From the NCBI GenBank assembly GCA_016946835.1, contig JACVTC010000004.1, forward strand, positions 2,393,673 to 2,457,672: a stretch of 64,000 nucleotides of DNA, given 5' to 3'. Under the pieces are notes generated by a model that was not told the origin of the DNA, did not search any database, and saw nothing but the letters and a program-made list of their open reading frames with translations. Position numbers and translations under genes: made by a program. Below, one piece after another: positions 39,701 through 49,850 of this stretch. This stretch comes from Neocallimastix lanati (nom. inval.) (Eukaryota; Neocallimastigomycota; Neocallimastigomycetes; Neocallimastigales; Neocallimastigaceae). How positions within the stretch are numbered: position 1 is the first letter of the stretch; every line of letters begins with the position of its first letter.

Positions 39701-42355
39701 TCATCTACCGGTGAAAAAGAAATGATTGAAGAGCCTATTGAGCATATTTTAGAAGAACCAATGTCCTCTATTAAAGAAGAAATTATTGAATTACCATTAA
39801 ATAAATTAGGTAAAAGAAGATTTATAAAGAGAATTATAAAATATATTACTAGAGTTAATCCTATTACTGGTGAAAGTGAAGTCATTGAAGATAATATAGT
39901 TGAAGAACCAATTGAAAAATTTGATAAGCCAATTTATACTATTAAAGAGGAAATTGTTGAGATTCCAACTTACGAACCAGGTAAAAAGAGATTTATTAAG
40001 AAAATTATTAGATCGTGTATTAAAATTAATCCAGATACTGGGGAAAGAGAAATTCTTGATGAAAATCAAATACAAAATTCCTCAGAAAATCCAACTGAAA
40101 AACCAAAAGTATCAACATATTCAAAGAGAATTATAAAGTATAAATTTAATTCAACAACAGGTCAAGAAGAGGTTATACATGAACAAAATTCAAATGATTT
40201 AGTTAAACAAGATTTAGAAGAATCTGTAATCACTGTAGTAGAAGGACTTGTAGAAGTTCCTTCAAATAAATATGGAAAAAAGGCATTTGCTAAAAGGATT
40301 ATTAAATATTTAACTAAAATCAACACAACAACAGGTGAAAAGGAAGTATTTGAAGAAGAATCTATTGTTGAACCAATTGAACAGGAATCCGGAAAACCTG
40401 TTGTGATTATTAGAGAGGCAATTGTTGAAGTTCCTTCTAAAGGATCAAATAGAAAGAGTTTCATAAAAAAGATTATAAGATATCTTATTAAAATTAACAT
40501 AATAACAGGTGAAAAGGAAATAGTTGGAAAACAACAATTTGAAGAACCAATAATTAATGTTAAAGAAGAAATTGTAGATATACCCACCGAAGAAATTAAT
40601 ACGAATTATAGCAAAAGAATTACAAGATATAGAATTAATCCAGTTACTGGCGAAAGAGAAATTATTAATGAACAAGAATTAAAGAATAAAAAGTCAGAAG
40701 GTCAATATAATGGAAGAGAAACTGAAGGAATAAAAGAAGAAATTGTTGAAATTCCTTCTAATGAAATAGGAAAAAGTAAATTTATTAAAAGAACTATTAA
40801 ATATACAACTAGAATAAATCCTATCACCGGTAAAAAAGAAATTAAAGAAGAAGATCCAATAGAAGAAACTGTGGAACAATCAGCAGAACCAGAAACTTAT
40901 ATTAAAAAAGAAATAATTGAAGTTCCATCTGATGTTCCAGGTAAAACAAAAATAGTTAAAAGAACAAATAAATATATTTATAGAGTAAATCCATATACTG
41001 GTGAAAAAGAAATTGTTGGAGAGCAAACGTTTGACGAACCATACGAATATGTGTCAAAAGAGGTTGTAACCTTTAATGAAGAAATTGTTGAAGCTCCATA
41101 TTCTGAGCCAAGTAAAAAAAGATACATGAAAAGAACTATTAAATATATAACCAAAGTTAATCTAACTACTGGTGAAAAGAATATAGTTGGAAAACAACAA
41201 ATGGATAAGCCAATTCAAGATTCGGATAAGCCAGTAACCCTTATTAAAGAAGAAATTGTGGAAGTTCCATCTGAGATTCAAGATAAAAGAAATTTTATTA
41301 AGAGAATTATTAAATATGTTATCGATATTAACCCTGTTACAAATGAAAGGAAAATAATTGAAAGACAAAGTATTGAAGAACCGATTGAAAGTTTTAAATA
41401 TCTTAATTTAAGTGAAGTAAAGTTTACTAAATCTGAAGAAGATGATTTTACTGAAGGAAATTCAGTCATAGATAAACTTAAGAGTTCTCTTCTTGCTAAT
41501 AATAATGAAGAAAATTATGAAATTAATTATGATGAAACTGTTGATGAAGAAAGTTACAATGGAAAAGAATTAATTGATCAAATTAAGAATGCTCTTACTT
41601 TCGATGATGTTAAATCTGATGATATATCTGACCTAGATAATAAAATCATTCCATCATCTACCGAAGATAAGAAAGAAATAATCTATAAAAATTATAAGGA
41701 ATATGAAAATTATATAGACAATGAATCTGCTACTTATAAGAATCAATATGAATCTTCATATAATCATTTAACTGATCAAAACAATAAGACAATTGATGAA
41801 GAAAAAATATTAAAAAGATTACCAGAACATGATGATGAATATATTGTAGTTGAAAATAATATTATTGAACAAGATGTTATACCGGAAGAAGAATTAGCAT
41901 CAACTAATGAAAAACATTATTTAAAAAGAAAGCCTGATCTAAATTTCTTATTTACTAATACTAACTATGAAGATACTGAAAAAACTAATATTGTTGATGA
42001 ATCAAAAACTGTCAGACCAAAAACTTCAAAGAAACAAATAGAGTCTAGTTTAGAAGATGCTACTTGTTGTGGAGTTAAGAAAATACGCTTTGATAAAAAG
42101 TCAAAAATTGATGATGAAATTGATGAACAAAAAGAAAAGGTTGAAGTTGTAAAAAACCATAAAAATAAAGAATCAAGAAGATCTAAATCTTTTAGAAAGA
42201 GAAATTCAAAGAAAATTGTAAAGAAGGAAAATGAAAATGAAGATGATATATATATTAATGGAGCTTCTACAGTAGTTGAAAGTCCAAAAGAAAATAAATT
42301 TAAATCATACTTTGATAATGACAACACCAATGACAAACATTGTATAATTATGTAG
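1..42355 (+). CDS. Giant charge-alternating repeat protein with C-terminal CaaX box (5'-partial)
   Basis: I do not recognise a named family. One frame (codons starting at position 2) is open from the left edge to TAG at 42353-42355, which is 14,118 codons; the only internal stop is TGA at 23525-23527. I followed the frame by hand at the start and at sampled points in every block, including 23528-38033. The start codon lies outside the window; I saw no in-frame ATG before 38033. The protein alternates acidic, Pro-rich linkers (EEQPIEEQPVVEEV type) with basic modules around GKKKFIKRIIRYITRINP followed by xTGEKE. Composition is dominated by E, P, V, K, I and Q, with no Cys or Trp noticed in the repeat blocks. 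I saw no signal peptide or membrane helix; the C-terminus is CIIM, so cytoplasmic membrane-face anchoring by prenylation is inferred. The Pro-Glu-Val-Lys composition recalls the titin PEVK spring by analogy only. A pseudogene or an assembly error at 23.5 kb cannot be excluded. Confidence 0.85.
428..667 (+). repeat. 15-bp minisatellite encoding the IEEQP pentapeptide
   Basis: About 16 consecutive copies of attgaagaacaacca, identical at the nucleotide level, encode IEEQP in the giant frame. Similar runs recur in block C, for example near 16755-16965, 18540-18700, 20440-20650, 22215-22395, 23400-23580, 25350-25530, 26785-26925, 29565-29735, 30405-30590 and 31695-31850. Copy number differs between otherwise matching modules (5 to 16 copies), as expected for replication slippage. 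Because the unit is a multiple of three, expansion keeps the frame. Confidence 0.9.
6730..14150 (+). repeat. Repeat block B (GRKRFIKRIIKYITRKNPVTGEEE modules)
   Basis: The repeated phrase is KEEIVEVPTEEPGRKRFIKR followed by IIKYITRKNPVTGEEEVVEE, then VASEQPVEEQ and several EEVSSEPKEEI / QPVVEEVVETVVEEQ linkers. I count about 14 basic modules (near 7530, 7790, 8070, 9310, 9835, 10230, 10610, 10970, 11425, 11785, 12235, 12595, 13125 and 13700). The first part (6740-7000) is transitional and uses the SSEPGKKK form typical of block C. Confidence 0.85.
10450..12685 (+). repeat. 813-bp tandem unit, nearly three copies
   Basis: Sequence at 10450-11260 recurs 813 bp later and again after another 813 bp. 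Landmarks such as the start of the segment encoding EQPVEQPVEQPVEQSVDEEV sit at matching positions, and the peptides read from the three copies are identical over the parts I compared. The unit is 271 codons, so frame is preserved. Each unit contains two basic modules, one reading YITIKNP and one reading YINRKNP. The third copy diverges near 12685. Confidence 0.9.
15760..22300 (+). repeat. Segmental duplication inside block C, offset 3,681 bp
   Basis: Positions about 15760-18620 and 19440-22300 are near-identical copies. Marker segments recur at exactly 3,681 bp (for example 16135 and 19816, 16645 and 20326, 18122 and 21803), and a reading of more than 1.6 kb is identical between copies. Beyond about 18600 the offset becomes 3,696, because the second copy has one more 15-bp IEEQP unit. 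Related but less exact copies continue to about 29 kb. The offset is 1,227 codons, so frame is kept. Confidence 0.85.
23519..23540 (+). other. Garbled patch with the only in-frame stop of the giant frame
   Basis: Inside an IEEQP run the frame reads PI-D-H-stop (TGA 23525-23527) and then R-K-P, returning to the same frame. Compared with the matching place near 26860-26900, the patch is 9 bp shorter, explained by a loss of seven bases plus two single-base losses. The net loss is a multiple of three, so the frame is restored. Scattered small indels in a monotonous repeat look more like a sequencing or consensus error than a clean mutation, but a true nonsense allele is possible. Confidence 0.8.
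33560..38600 (+). repeat. Repeat block D (GKRKYLKRIVKYIKKINPSTGEKE modules, about 300-350 bp)
   Basis: The unit reads SEVKEEIVEVPSGEPGKRKY, LKRIVKYIKKINPSTGEKEI, IAEQIVNEEPVENISTEPKG, EEVLEDKPTEEQPIEVQPVE and then EEQP/EKQP linkers. I count about 13 basic modules (near 34070, 34378, 34728, 35028, 35370, 35720, 36060, 36357, 36720, 37014, 37760, 38113 and 38440). The basic core is more lysine-rich than in blocks B and C. Two block-C-type modules reappear near 37360-37560, so block types are interleaved. Confidence 0.85.
38600..41400 (+). repeat. Block E: old, diverged copies of the basic module
   Basis: After an acidic non-repetitive stretch (about 38700-39200), roughly 14 strongly diverged copies of the core follow, still recognisable by KRxxxY, then N-P-x-T-G-E-K/R-E. 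They alternate between full forms preceded by EEIVEVP and a shorter form lacking that lead (for example SKRIIKYKFNSTTGQEE and SKRITRYRINPVTGERE). Unlike blocks A-D, codons here are not homogenised, and Met and Cys occur. I read this as the ancestral state of the repeat. Confidence 0.75.
41400..42355 (+). other. Unique C-terminal domain of the giant protein
   Basis: About 310 non-repetitive residues, rich in Asp, Glu, Asn and Lys. The region begins with an acidic part (SEVKFTKSEEDDFTEGNSVI), continues with a Tyr/Asn-rich stretch (YKNYKEYENYIDNESATYKN) and carries a CC pair in ATCCGVKKIRF. It ends with a basic cluster (RRSKSFRKRNSKKIVKKENE) followed by a short acidic linker and CIIM. I recognise no domain. 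A basic cluster ahead of a CaaX box is a usual second membrane-binding signal in prenylated proteins. Confidence 0.7.
42341..42352 (+). other. CaaX prenylation box, CIIM
   Basis: The last four codons before TAG are tgt ata att atg, giving Cys-Ile-Ile-Met. Both middle residues are aliphatic, and Met in the last place is the usual preference of farnesyltransferase. Processing would remove the last three residues and methylate the Cys. This is a sequence-motif prediction only. Confidence 0.75.
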
Positions 42356-43261
<906 letters not shown>

Positions 43262-43397
43262 ATCTTTAACTATATGTGTATTCTCTTCCCTGTTTTCACC
43301 TACATGTATTTTTTTATAATAAAATTAATAAAGTTATGGAAGTGTATTCTCTTCCCTGTCTAAAAAAAAAAAAAAAAAAAAAAATCTTTAACTATAT
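43262..43397 (+). mobile_element. Short poly(A)-tailed retroposed insert with 14-bp target-site duplications
   Basis: The 14-mer atctttaactatat stands at 43262-43275 and again at 43384-43397. Between them is an insert of about 108 bp ending in 23 consecutive A (43362-43384, the last A shared with the second copy). The insert begins with the 18-mer gtgtattctcttccctgt (43276-43293) and repeats it just before the A tract (43342-43359). Poly(A) plus target-site duplication is the hallmark of LINE-type target-primed insertion. The source could be a SINE, a 5'-truncated LINE or a processed RNA; nothing in it identifies a coding region. Confidence 0.7.
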
Positions 43398-43449
43398 AAT
43401 GTATTAAAATAATGAGATGTCAATTACATATTTTTTAATAATTACATTT

Positions 43450-44400
43450 GTTCATAACAGTATTATTTACAAGGAGAATTATTTCAGAAATCAAAGACTT
43501 AACATTTCAATATCATAGGTATCAATTAGGATTCTTTTGGATTTCTCCCACAATGATGGGTTAGGGTTAGTAGGGGTTATAGAAATTACCAACAGAACAC
43601 TTAGAGTGATTCCAGAGACTCTATGTTGTTAAAGAAACAAGATAAGTATAGGAATTATCTTCAAGTACTGCTTGACATGAGACATGATTGCCAAGATATA
43701 AACCTCTGCAACCTGGAGTAGTAGGATCCATTCTTTTCAAGAAATATTTATAGTTGGGAAGTGTTACTTTACATGGATTTCTAGCCTCATTGGTACCATT
43801 ACCTGTTTCCTGAAAACATATAAATAATGGTTTAAATATTGTGTTGAAGTACTCAATACTATCTCTTTTCACAAAATTCCATCCATTGGTATTCCAACTA
43901 AGACAAAAAGAAAACTTTCCTGTGTTAGAATGTGAAAATGAATTTTGAGAATTAAGATTAGGAATATTGAGAGCAATTAGTTCATGATTGCCATTATTAG
44001 CATTTACTAAATTTGTTGAACTGAGATTTACTGTGTTAATATCATTGGATGTATTATTCGATATTAAATTTTGTTTTAAATGCCGAAAAGAAACCTTATG
44101 ATTCCAATTGGAACATTTACAATTTGAAAATTTAACTCCTGATAGTGCTTTTTTAAATACTTTTTTAAATTTTTTGACATTGAAATTTGGAGTGCATACT
44201 TTTATCCTGAAGAATCTATCATTGAATTTAGTAATTCTCTTTACTGGCAAAATATTATCATTGAATTTTTTGCATTTAGAATGAATAAATTCCTTCATTT
44301 TAGCATTAGTCCATAAATGTATACCACGGATAAAAATCAACCCTGTGTTGTCAATAGATGTTCCATAGCATTTCTATAATGAACTAACAAACTACAATTT
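43450..44400 (-). pseudogene. LINE ORF2 fragment: AP-type endonuclease N-terminal part
   Basis: Minus-strand reading contains SWNTNGWNFVKRDSIEYFNT and FICFQETGNGTNE, the first two conserved motifs (N, and the QE pair) of the apurinic-type endonuclease of non-LTR retrotransposons. TPGCRGLYLGNHVSCQAVLE and NSYTYLVSLTT follow. An open stretch runs 44340 to 43621. The endonuclease frame can be followed, with stops and a frame change, to about 43450 (SLWEKSKRILIDTYDIEML). Upstream residues (LIFIRGIHLW) continue to an in-frame stop near 44390. No reverse transcriptase lies on this strand, so this is a fragment. Its left part is inverted relative to homologous DNA near 46600-46760. Confidence 0.75.
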
Positions 44401-45060
44401 AAAAAAATGAAACAATGAAAACTAAAATACTAAAAACTAAGAAATATAGATAAAAAATATATATATATATATATATATAATTAAATAGAAAAATATAAAT
44501 AAAAAAAAATTATAATAAAAATATGAAGATCCTATCTTCGTAGAGTAATAAATTAAGTTTAAATAAAATGAACAACTTAAGAATCTTGTAGTAATGAATA
44601 ATATCTTTTTTCCTGTTATTTTAGTAATGAATAAACTCTTTTTTTTTTTTTTTTTTTTTTTTTTCTGTTATGTATTTTCTGTTAACTTTTGAGTTTCTGA
44701 AATTCTAATCAATTTGTAAAGCTTGATTGATAAATAATTTTCTCTATTGTAATCATAAATAAACTGAAATGAAAATGTAAATAATGTTAGTAGTGAAAGA
44801 CTATAAAAAGATTCCTATCAGTTAAATAATGTCTTAAACACAAGCTTTGGAGTGAATCAATCACCTATATTTCCATTTTACAATAGCTACATGAAAGTAT
44901 AACTAATACTATAGAAAAATACATATACAAAGTAATGCTAAAGTAAAAAATACAATATATTCATTACAATAATAATATGTAGAAACTACATGATATTATT
45001 AATTATACAATTCCAATGTTACTACATATCCAGTTTAAAACAATATAATCCGTCAAGTTC
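44400..45060. other. AT-rich spacer with TA run and T tract
   Basis: No gene seen. There is a TA dinucleotide run at about 44457-44480 and an uninterrupted tract of about 26 T at 44639-44664. Before the T tract, an imperfect tandem duplication repeats agtaatgaataa twice within 44590-44632. A T tract on this strand may be the poly(A) tail of a minus-strand retroposed copy, but I find no matching target-site duplication. Confidence 0.6.
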
Positions 45061-46600
45061 ACTTTCTACAGTCTCACAGTTTTCTCTCTTCGTAATAGAA
45101 GCCACTTTATAAAGGATAACCATCGATTATCATCAGAATCACAGAAAGCTGTAATTAGTACACCTGATATAGGTTATTCCTTTTCCATCAACCCTCCGTG
45201 GACCTGGAAAAACAGTCCCTATTTCTCCCCCTGGTTAAGCATGTTAAATACAAACAAATTAAGCGTTATGTTACTGCAAATGATTCCAATGAATTTGCTA
45301 AAATAGTTGACTCGTATAACAGACTTTGTGATTCAATTCATAAAAAGTGTAACGAATTTAGGAAAAAAGAATATTTATATTGGATTAAAATTGGATGTTC
45401 GTTAGCTCTTAAAAAGGATAGTAGGGAAATTTATACTTATCTTCCAAGGCTTGTGTAAGAGTTGATGGACAATTATTGGAATCATTTAATATTAAGAAAG
45501 GAGTTCGTCAAGGTTGTCCCCTCTCACCAATTTTGTTTAACTTGTTCATTAATGATATTTTTAATAATTGTAATAAATATGGCATCTCTATTGCTGATAA
45601 ACATTGTTGTGGAGGTCTTTTTGCAGATGACATTGGGTTATGTGCTCCAACAAGATCCCAACTTAAGAAATTGTTAAAGTTTGCCAGTAAATGGGATAGA
45701 AATAATGAAATGCAATTTGGTATCAATAAATGTACCAGTCTAGTAGTACGAGGGGAAGTTTCTAGTTTTCTTTATAAAAGTAACCCTACCTTTTATCTTT
45801 CAAGTCAAGAGTTACCTAAAACGAATTGCTATACCTACTTAGGTGTACCATTTTCAAATGATTTAGAATTGAAACCGATCATACAGAGAATGAATAATAA
45901 AGTCAGAAAAGCCCTTTATTCCATAAAAAGATTTCTTAAGAATCCTCATATTCCTATCCCTTATAAAATAATGTTATTTTCAGCTATAGTTATTGGATAA
46001 GTTTCATATTATGCACCTCTACTTGGATCTAACAAAGAAAGAACAAGAAATACACAGATACTAGTTAATACAGAATTATACTGGATTGAAGGATTTTCTA
46101 AAGGGAATAGCTTTACTTCCCTTTATTGTGTTTCTAAAGAACTTAACTTTCCTCCTCTTTCGGCGAAATGTGCGATTGCTCAGGTAAGGTGTTTTAAAAA
46201 ATGGAAAAACTCGAAATGTATTATCTCTGACTTACTTAGAGATATATCTCATTGTAGACGTCATGCATGGGATAAAGAAAGTAAAATTTTAGCTGACAAA
46301 TTAGATAAATTTCCATCAATAAAAGCAATTTTAAACTTTTACTGAGATAGAGATATGGCGGGAAAATCAATCAAAGCTAAGGCTTATAAAAATAATAATT
46401 TTGAGAAAACTAGAGAGTATCTTAAACTAAATTATAAATATCCAGAATTTAGCATTGGCTTCTGATGGGTACTTCGTGCCAGATGTGGATATAAATTAGA
46501 TGCTCGTGATGCCAAAGCCGCTAAAATGATTGAAGAAGATTTTCTCACTGGATTTTTGCCTGTTAAGAATTGGAAAATTTCAAAAAAAAATCTTTACCTT
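45060..46600 (+). pseudogene. LINE remnant A: endonuclease end, RT (FADD) and C-terminal part, with internal deletion
   Basis: The fragment starts in the last part of an endonuclease (DNHRLSSESQKAVI resembling the SDH motif, then STPDIGYSFSINPPW). It continues with KYKQIKRYVTANDSNEF and FRKKEYLYWIKIGCSLALKK. After KDSREI the sequence jumps to SSKACVRVDGQ, so the first half of the reverse transcriptase is missing. The second half follows: GVRQGCPLSPILFNLFINDI and the catalytic FADDI (45476-46000 open). TYLGVPFSNDLELKP and a C-terminal region follow, interrupted by TAA at about 45998 and by TGA at two Trp-like positions near 46345 and 46465. Cannot encode an active protein. Confidence 0.8.
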
Positions 46601-47820
46601 TTCCAGATGATCCAACTACGCCAGGATGCAGAGGTTTATATCTTGGTTATCATGTCTCACGTCAAGCAGTACTTGAAGATAATTCCTATACTTATCTTGC
46701 TTCTTTAACAACATATAGTCTCTAGAATCACTCTAAGTGTTCTGTAGGTGATGTCTATATTCTGATAAGAAACACTCATTACAAGTCCTATATGCATTCT
46801 TTGAAATTTTCACATGGCTTCAGAATCACACTAATCATCCATCTATTCTTCATAGAGAATTTAACATGAACTCTACGCCTAATTTTAAAGCTTGTGGTCC
46901 TAATGGTATTCCAATGGAATACTTCAAAGCCTTGATTCCTTATAAAGATAATTCAGAAGAATCAAGTGAAAATAATAGTAATATTTCATCGGGCTTTAAA
47001 TGTTTCGAATCCTTAATCAATCGTTTTGGAATGGTGATTTCCCAAAATCATGGAATAATCTATCGATAATTTCTAATCATAAAAAGGGCAATCTATCAGA
47101 TTGTAATAACTATTGTGGCATCTCTCTTATTAATAATGGATTAAAAATTATAGCAAAAATCATCGCTAATAGATTCTCTAAATATGGAATTGATAAAGGA
47201 TTTATAAGACCAGAATAATATGGATTTCATAATTGAGAAGAATGTGTAAGTCTTTACACTATATTAATAATTATATGTCAGAGACGAAAATTTGAAAATA
47301 AGGATACTTACTTCGCTTTTTTGGACCTTAAAAAAGCGTATGACTCAGTGCTCATGTATAATGTATTAATGAAGATTCATAACTTAGGTATTAAAGGTAA
47401 GTGCTATAAATTTATTGAAAACTTATAATTATCTTCCAAGGCTTTTGTAAGGGTTGATGGACAATTATCAGAATCATTTAGTATTAAGAAAGGAGTTCGT
47501 TAAGGTTGTCCCCTCTCACCAATTTTATTTAATTTGTTCTTTAATGATATTTTTAATAATTGTGATAAATATGGAATCTCTATTGCTGATAAACGTTGTT
47601 GTGGAGGTCTTTTTGCAGATGACATTGTATTATGTGCACCAACAAAATCTCAACTTAAGAAATAATTAAATGGGCTAGAAACAATGAAATGCAATTTGGT
47701 ATTAATAAATGTGCCAGCTTACTAGTACGAAGAGAAGTTTCAAGATTTCTTAATAACAGTAATCCTACCTGTTATCTTTCAAGTCAAGGGTTACCTAAAA
47801 CGAAATTGTTATACCTACTG
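46600..47820 (+). pseudogene. LINE remnant B: endonuclease piece plus reverse transcriptase, many stops
   Basis: Begins with endonuclease sequence (PTTPGCRGLYLGYHVSRQAV, NSYTYLASLTTYSL) joined to the 3' part of remnant A. After a deletion it continues into the reverse transcriptase: ACGPNGIPMEYFKALIP, KKGNLSDCNNYCGISLINNG, FLDLKKAYDSV, KKGVR-stop-GCPLSPILFNLF and GLFADDIVLCAP. Stops occur where Gln is expected in R-Q-G-C-P and in P-E-Q-Y-G-F (TAA for CAA), and where Trp is expected in H-N-W-E-E (TGA for TGG). It is closely related to remnant A and retains the RT half that A has lost. It ends near 47820 against an unrelated minus-strand chromodomain remnant. Confidence 0.8.
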
Positions 47821-47825
47821 TAATG

Positions 47826-48060
47826 AAACTCACAATAACTGGTTGTTCTTTTAGCAATAAACTGGCTATAACTAAAATCTTGGTAATTCTCCAGCAACTC
47901 TGCGTAGTGAGGATTGTCGTCGATCACGTCGGCGTTGACCCACTCTTGTTTATCATTCTGGTACGCAACCAGATATTGGTATTGCCCTTGATGCTTCCTT
48001 GATACAAGGATGTGAATTATCGATAATTTAATAGGAATATAGGATTTAAATAAAAGGAAA
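47826..48060 (-). pseudogene. Chromodomain-like remnant with GC-richer composition
   Basis: The minus strand reads IIHILVSRKHQGQYQYLVAY, then QNDKQEWVNADVIDDNPHYA, then ELLENYQDFSYSQF. The pattern (IL-x-R, QYLV-x-Y, EWV, ...LL-x-x-Y) matches a chromodomain of the kind at the C-terminus of Ty3/gypsy polyproteins. About 130 bp (47870-48000) are clearly richer in G and C than anything nearby. No integrase, RNase H or RT precedes it: upstream on the same strand there is only the gag remnant. It may be a 3' end left after internal deletion, or a domain of other origin. Confidence 0.55.
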
Positions 48061-48163
48061 GTAGATAGGAGATTTGATTCATTGATTGAATCAAGTGTAG
48101 GAAAATTATAATAAATTGTTTTTAAATTTTTTGATGTTCTGGACTCCTTTTGAAGTTCACCAA

Positions 48164-49234
48164 TTAGTTTTTTTGGTTATTATTTTGATTATTATTATTG
48201 TTATTATTATTAAAATAATTATTGCTTGATTTATTTTTAGTATAATAATAATTATTATTATAATTATTGTTATTGTTTACGTGTGGGCTTGAATGTTTCT
48301 TTCTCAAATTTTTATTACCAATATTATTTCTTAATTGGTCCTTACTTTTAATATTATTTTCAAATAAGATACATTTAGTATAAATATCACCAAACTTAGT
48401 AGGGAATTCTTCCATTTTATCTATTTCTTCTTGGATCTTTGGGTGAAGTCCATTATAAAAAAATAAGACTAAAGCTTCTTCATCCCAAGACAGACCAGTA
48501 GTTAACGTTCTAAACTTTTCTATATAATCATTTATTTTTCCATACAAATGTTTTAATTTTACTAACTGGATTTTAGCCAATTTTTTACTTGCAACATTCG
48601 TAAAAGTTTTCTTTATATTACTTAATAATTTCTTTAGTGTTCCTAGATGATTGTTCTCGTTATAGGTAGCAATACACTAATTCCTTGCGCCGTCTCTCAA
48701 ACGAGATTTGGCAAAGTTTATTTTTACTTCTTCTGGTAATCCTAAGATGGGATAAGTTGAAAAAGTATCTTCTCATAATTGCCAGAATAAATCTGTGTCA
48801 TTAGTGTTACCCGAAAAGAATCCAAATTCAGGTACTTGTTGCAAATTATTAGAATAACTATTTTTTATGATGACATCATTATCTGCATAACGTCTGGTAG
48901 AAATAGATGCATTATCATCTTGATTTTGCAATACATTTTGGCTAGAAGAGGGTTCGTCGTTAGTACCAACTTTTATATCTAATTTTTCATTACATATTTT
49001 AGTTAAATTAGAAAGTTGATTAATTATATTTTTATTATTTCTGTAAAATGTATAGAGTTTTTTCTGAAACTCCTGGTTATATTTATTAAAATCTTCTTTT
49101 AATAAAAAACTATCATTAACAGAAGAAGTCAATTCGGATACAGTAACTTGGGCGTCAGACCTTAACTTACTAACTTCTAACATTGGGACAATGTCAGGTA
49201 TTTCACTAGCCCAGACGTTCGTATAGTAAGACAT
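48164..49234 (-). pseudogene. Ty3/gypsy-type gag remnant
   Basis: The N-terminal part (49234-48773) starts MSYYTNVWASEIPDIVPMLE, has a central region resembling a coiled coil (KEDFNKYNQEFQKKLYTFYR) and reaches EFGFFSGNTNDTDLFWQL. After a TGA the same frame reads EDTFSTYPILGLPEEVKINF. After a TAG it reads CIATYNENNHLGTLKKLL and joins the second open part (48580-48164) containing YIEKFRTLTTGLSWDEEALV, a typical retrotransposon gag core. The C-terminus is a long Asn-rich tract without a zinc knuckle. Both stops sit where Trp is plausible (TGG to TGA/TAG). No protease or RT follows. Confidence 0.7.
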
Positions 49235-49850
49235 ATCAAGATAGCAACTAAAATTAGGGTAAGGTTATTGTTAAGATTTTGATATATTTTATGTTTTAAA
49301 TTTAAATAAAATAATATGTTTTATTAAAATTTTACTAAGTCAATATGTCTATATAGTAATATGCTATATAGATATATAATAATAATAATAATAAATATTT
49401 AAATGTTTAGTTTAATAAAAATTTATTTATAATAAACTTTATTAATTAAAATTATTTAATTATTTTTATTTATAATAATTTCTCTTTATTTAATAATTAA
49501 ATATCTATGAACTATTACTATTAAGGTAATTTTACAATAACCTTACAAAGAACATAAAAGAGAGATTTTTACATCTTTCTGTTATACTTTGTAAGTTACA
49601 TAATAATAATATTTAATTATAAGATATTAATAATATAGTGATATAAATATTAATAAAATATAAAGAAAAATTTAATTATATAATTAATTTGAATAATTGA
49701 AATTAATATTAGATATGTTGTAAACGAATGTGATTTCGCCAATTTTTAAAATACAAATTTTTAATACGCCATTTATTTTTAATGGCTTGTAAAATTTTTT
49801 GCTAAATCTATAAAAAATTTTAATACAATTATATTAAAAAAAAATAAATG
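49235..49850. other. AT-rich spacer upstream of the gag remnant
   Basis: No coding potential seen. On the minus strand it would be the 5' leader of the gag remnant, but I find no convincing LTR, primer-binding site or second LTR copy. There is a TAA-type run near 49378-49395; the rest is A/T-rich sequence. Confidence 0.55.

Noticed and set aside
43556-43580. gggttagggttag, resembling a telomere repeat
   Set aside because: Only about two units, and on the minus strand it codes for Thr-Asn-Pro-Asn-Pro in the LINE endonuclease remnant. It is not a telomere.
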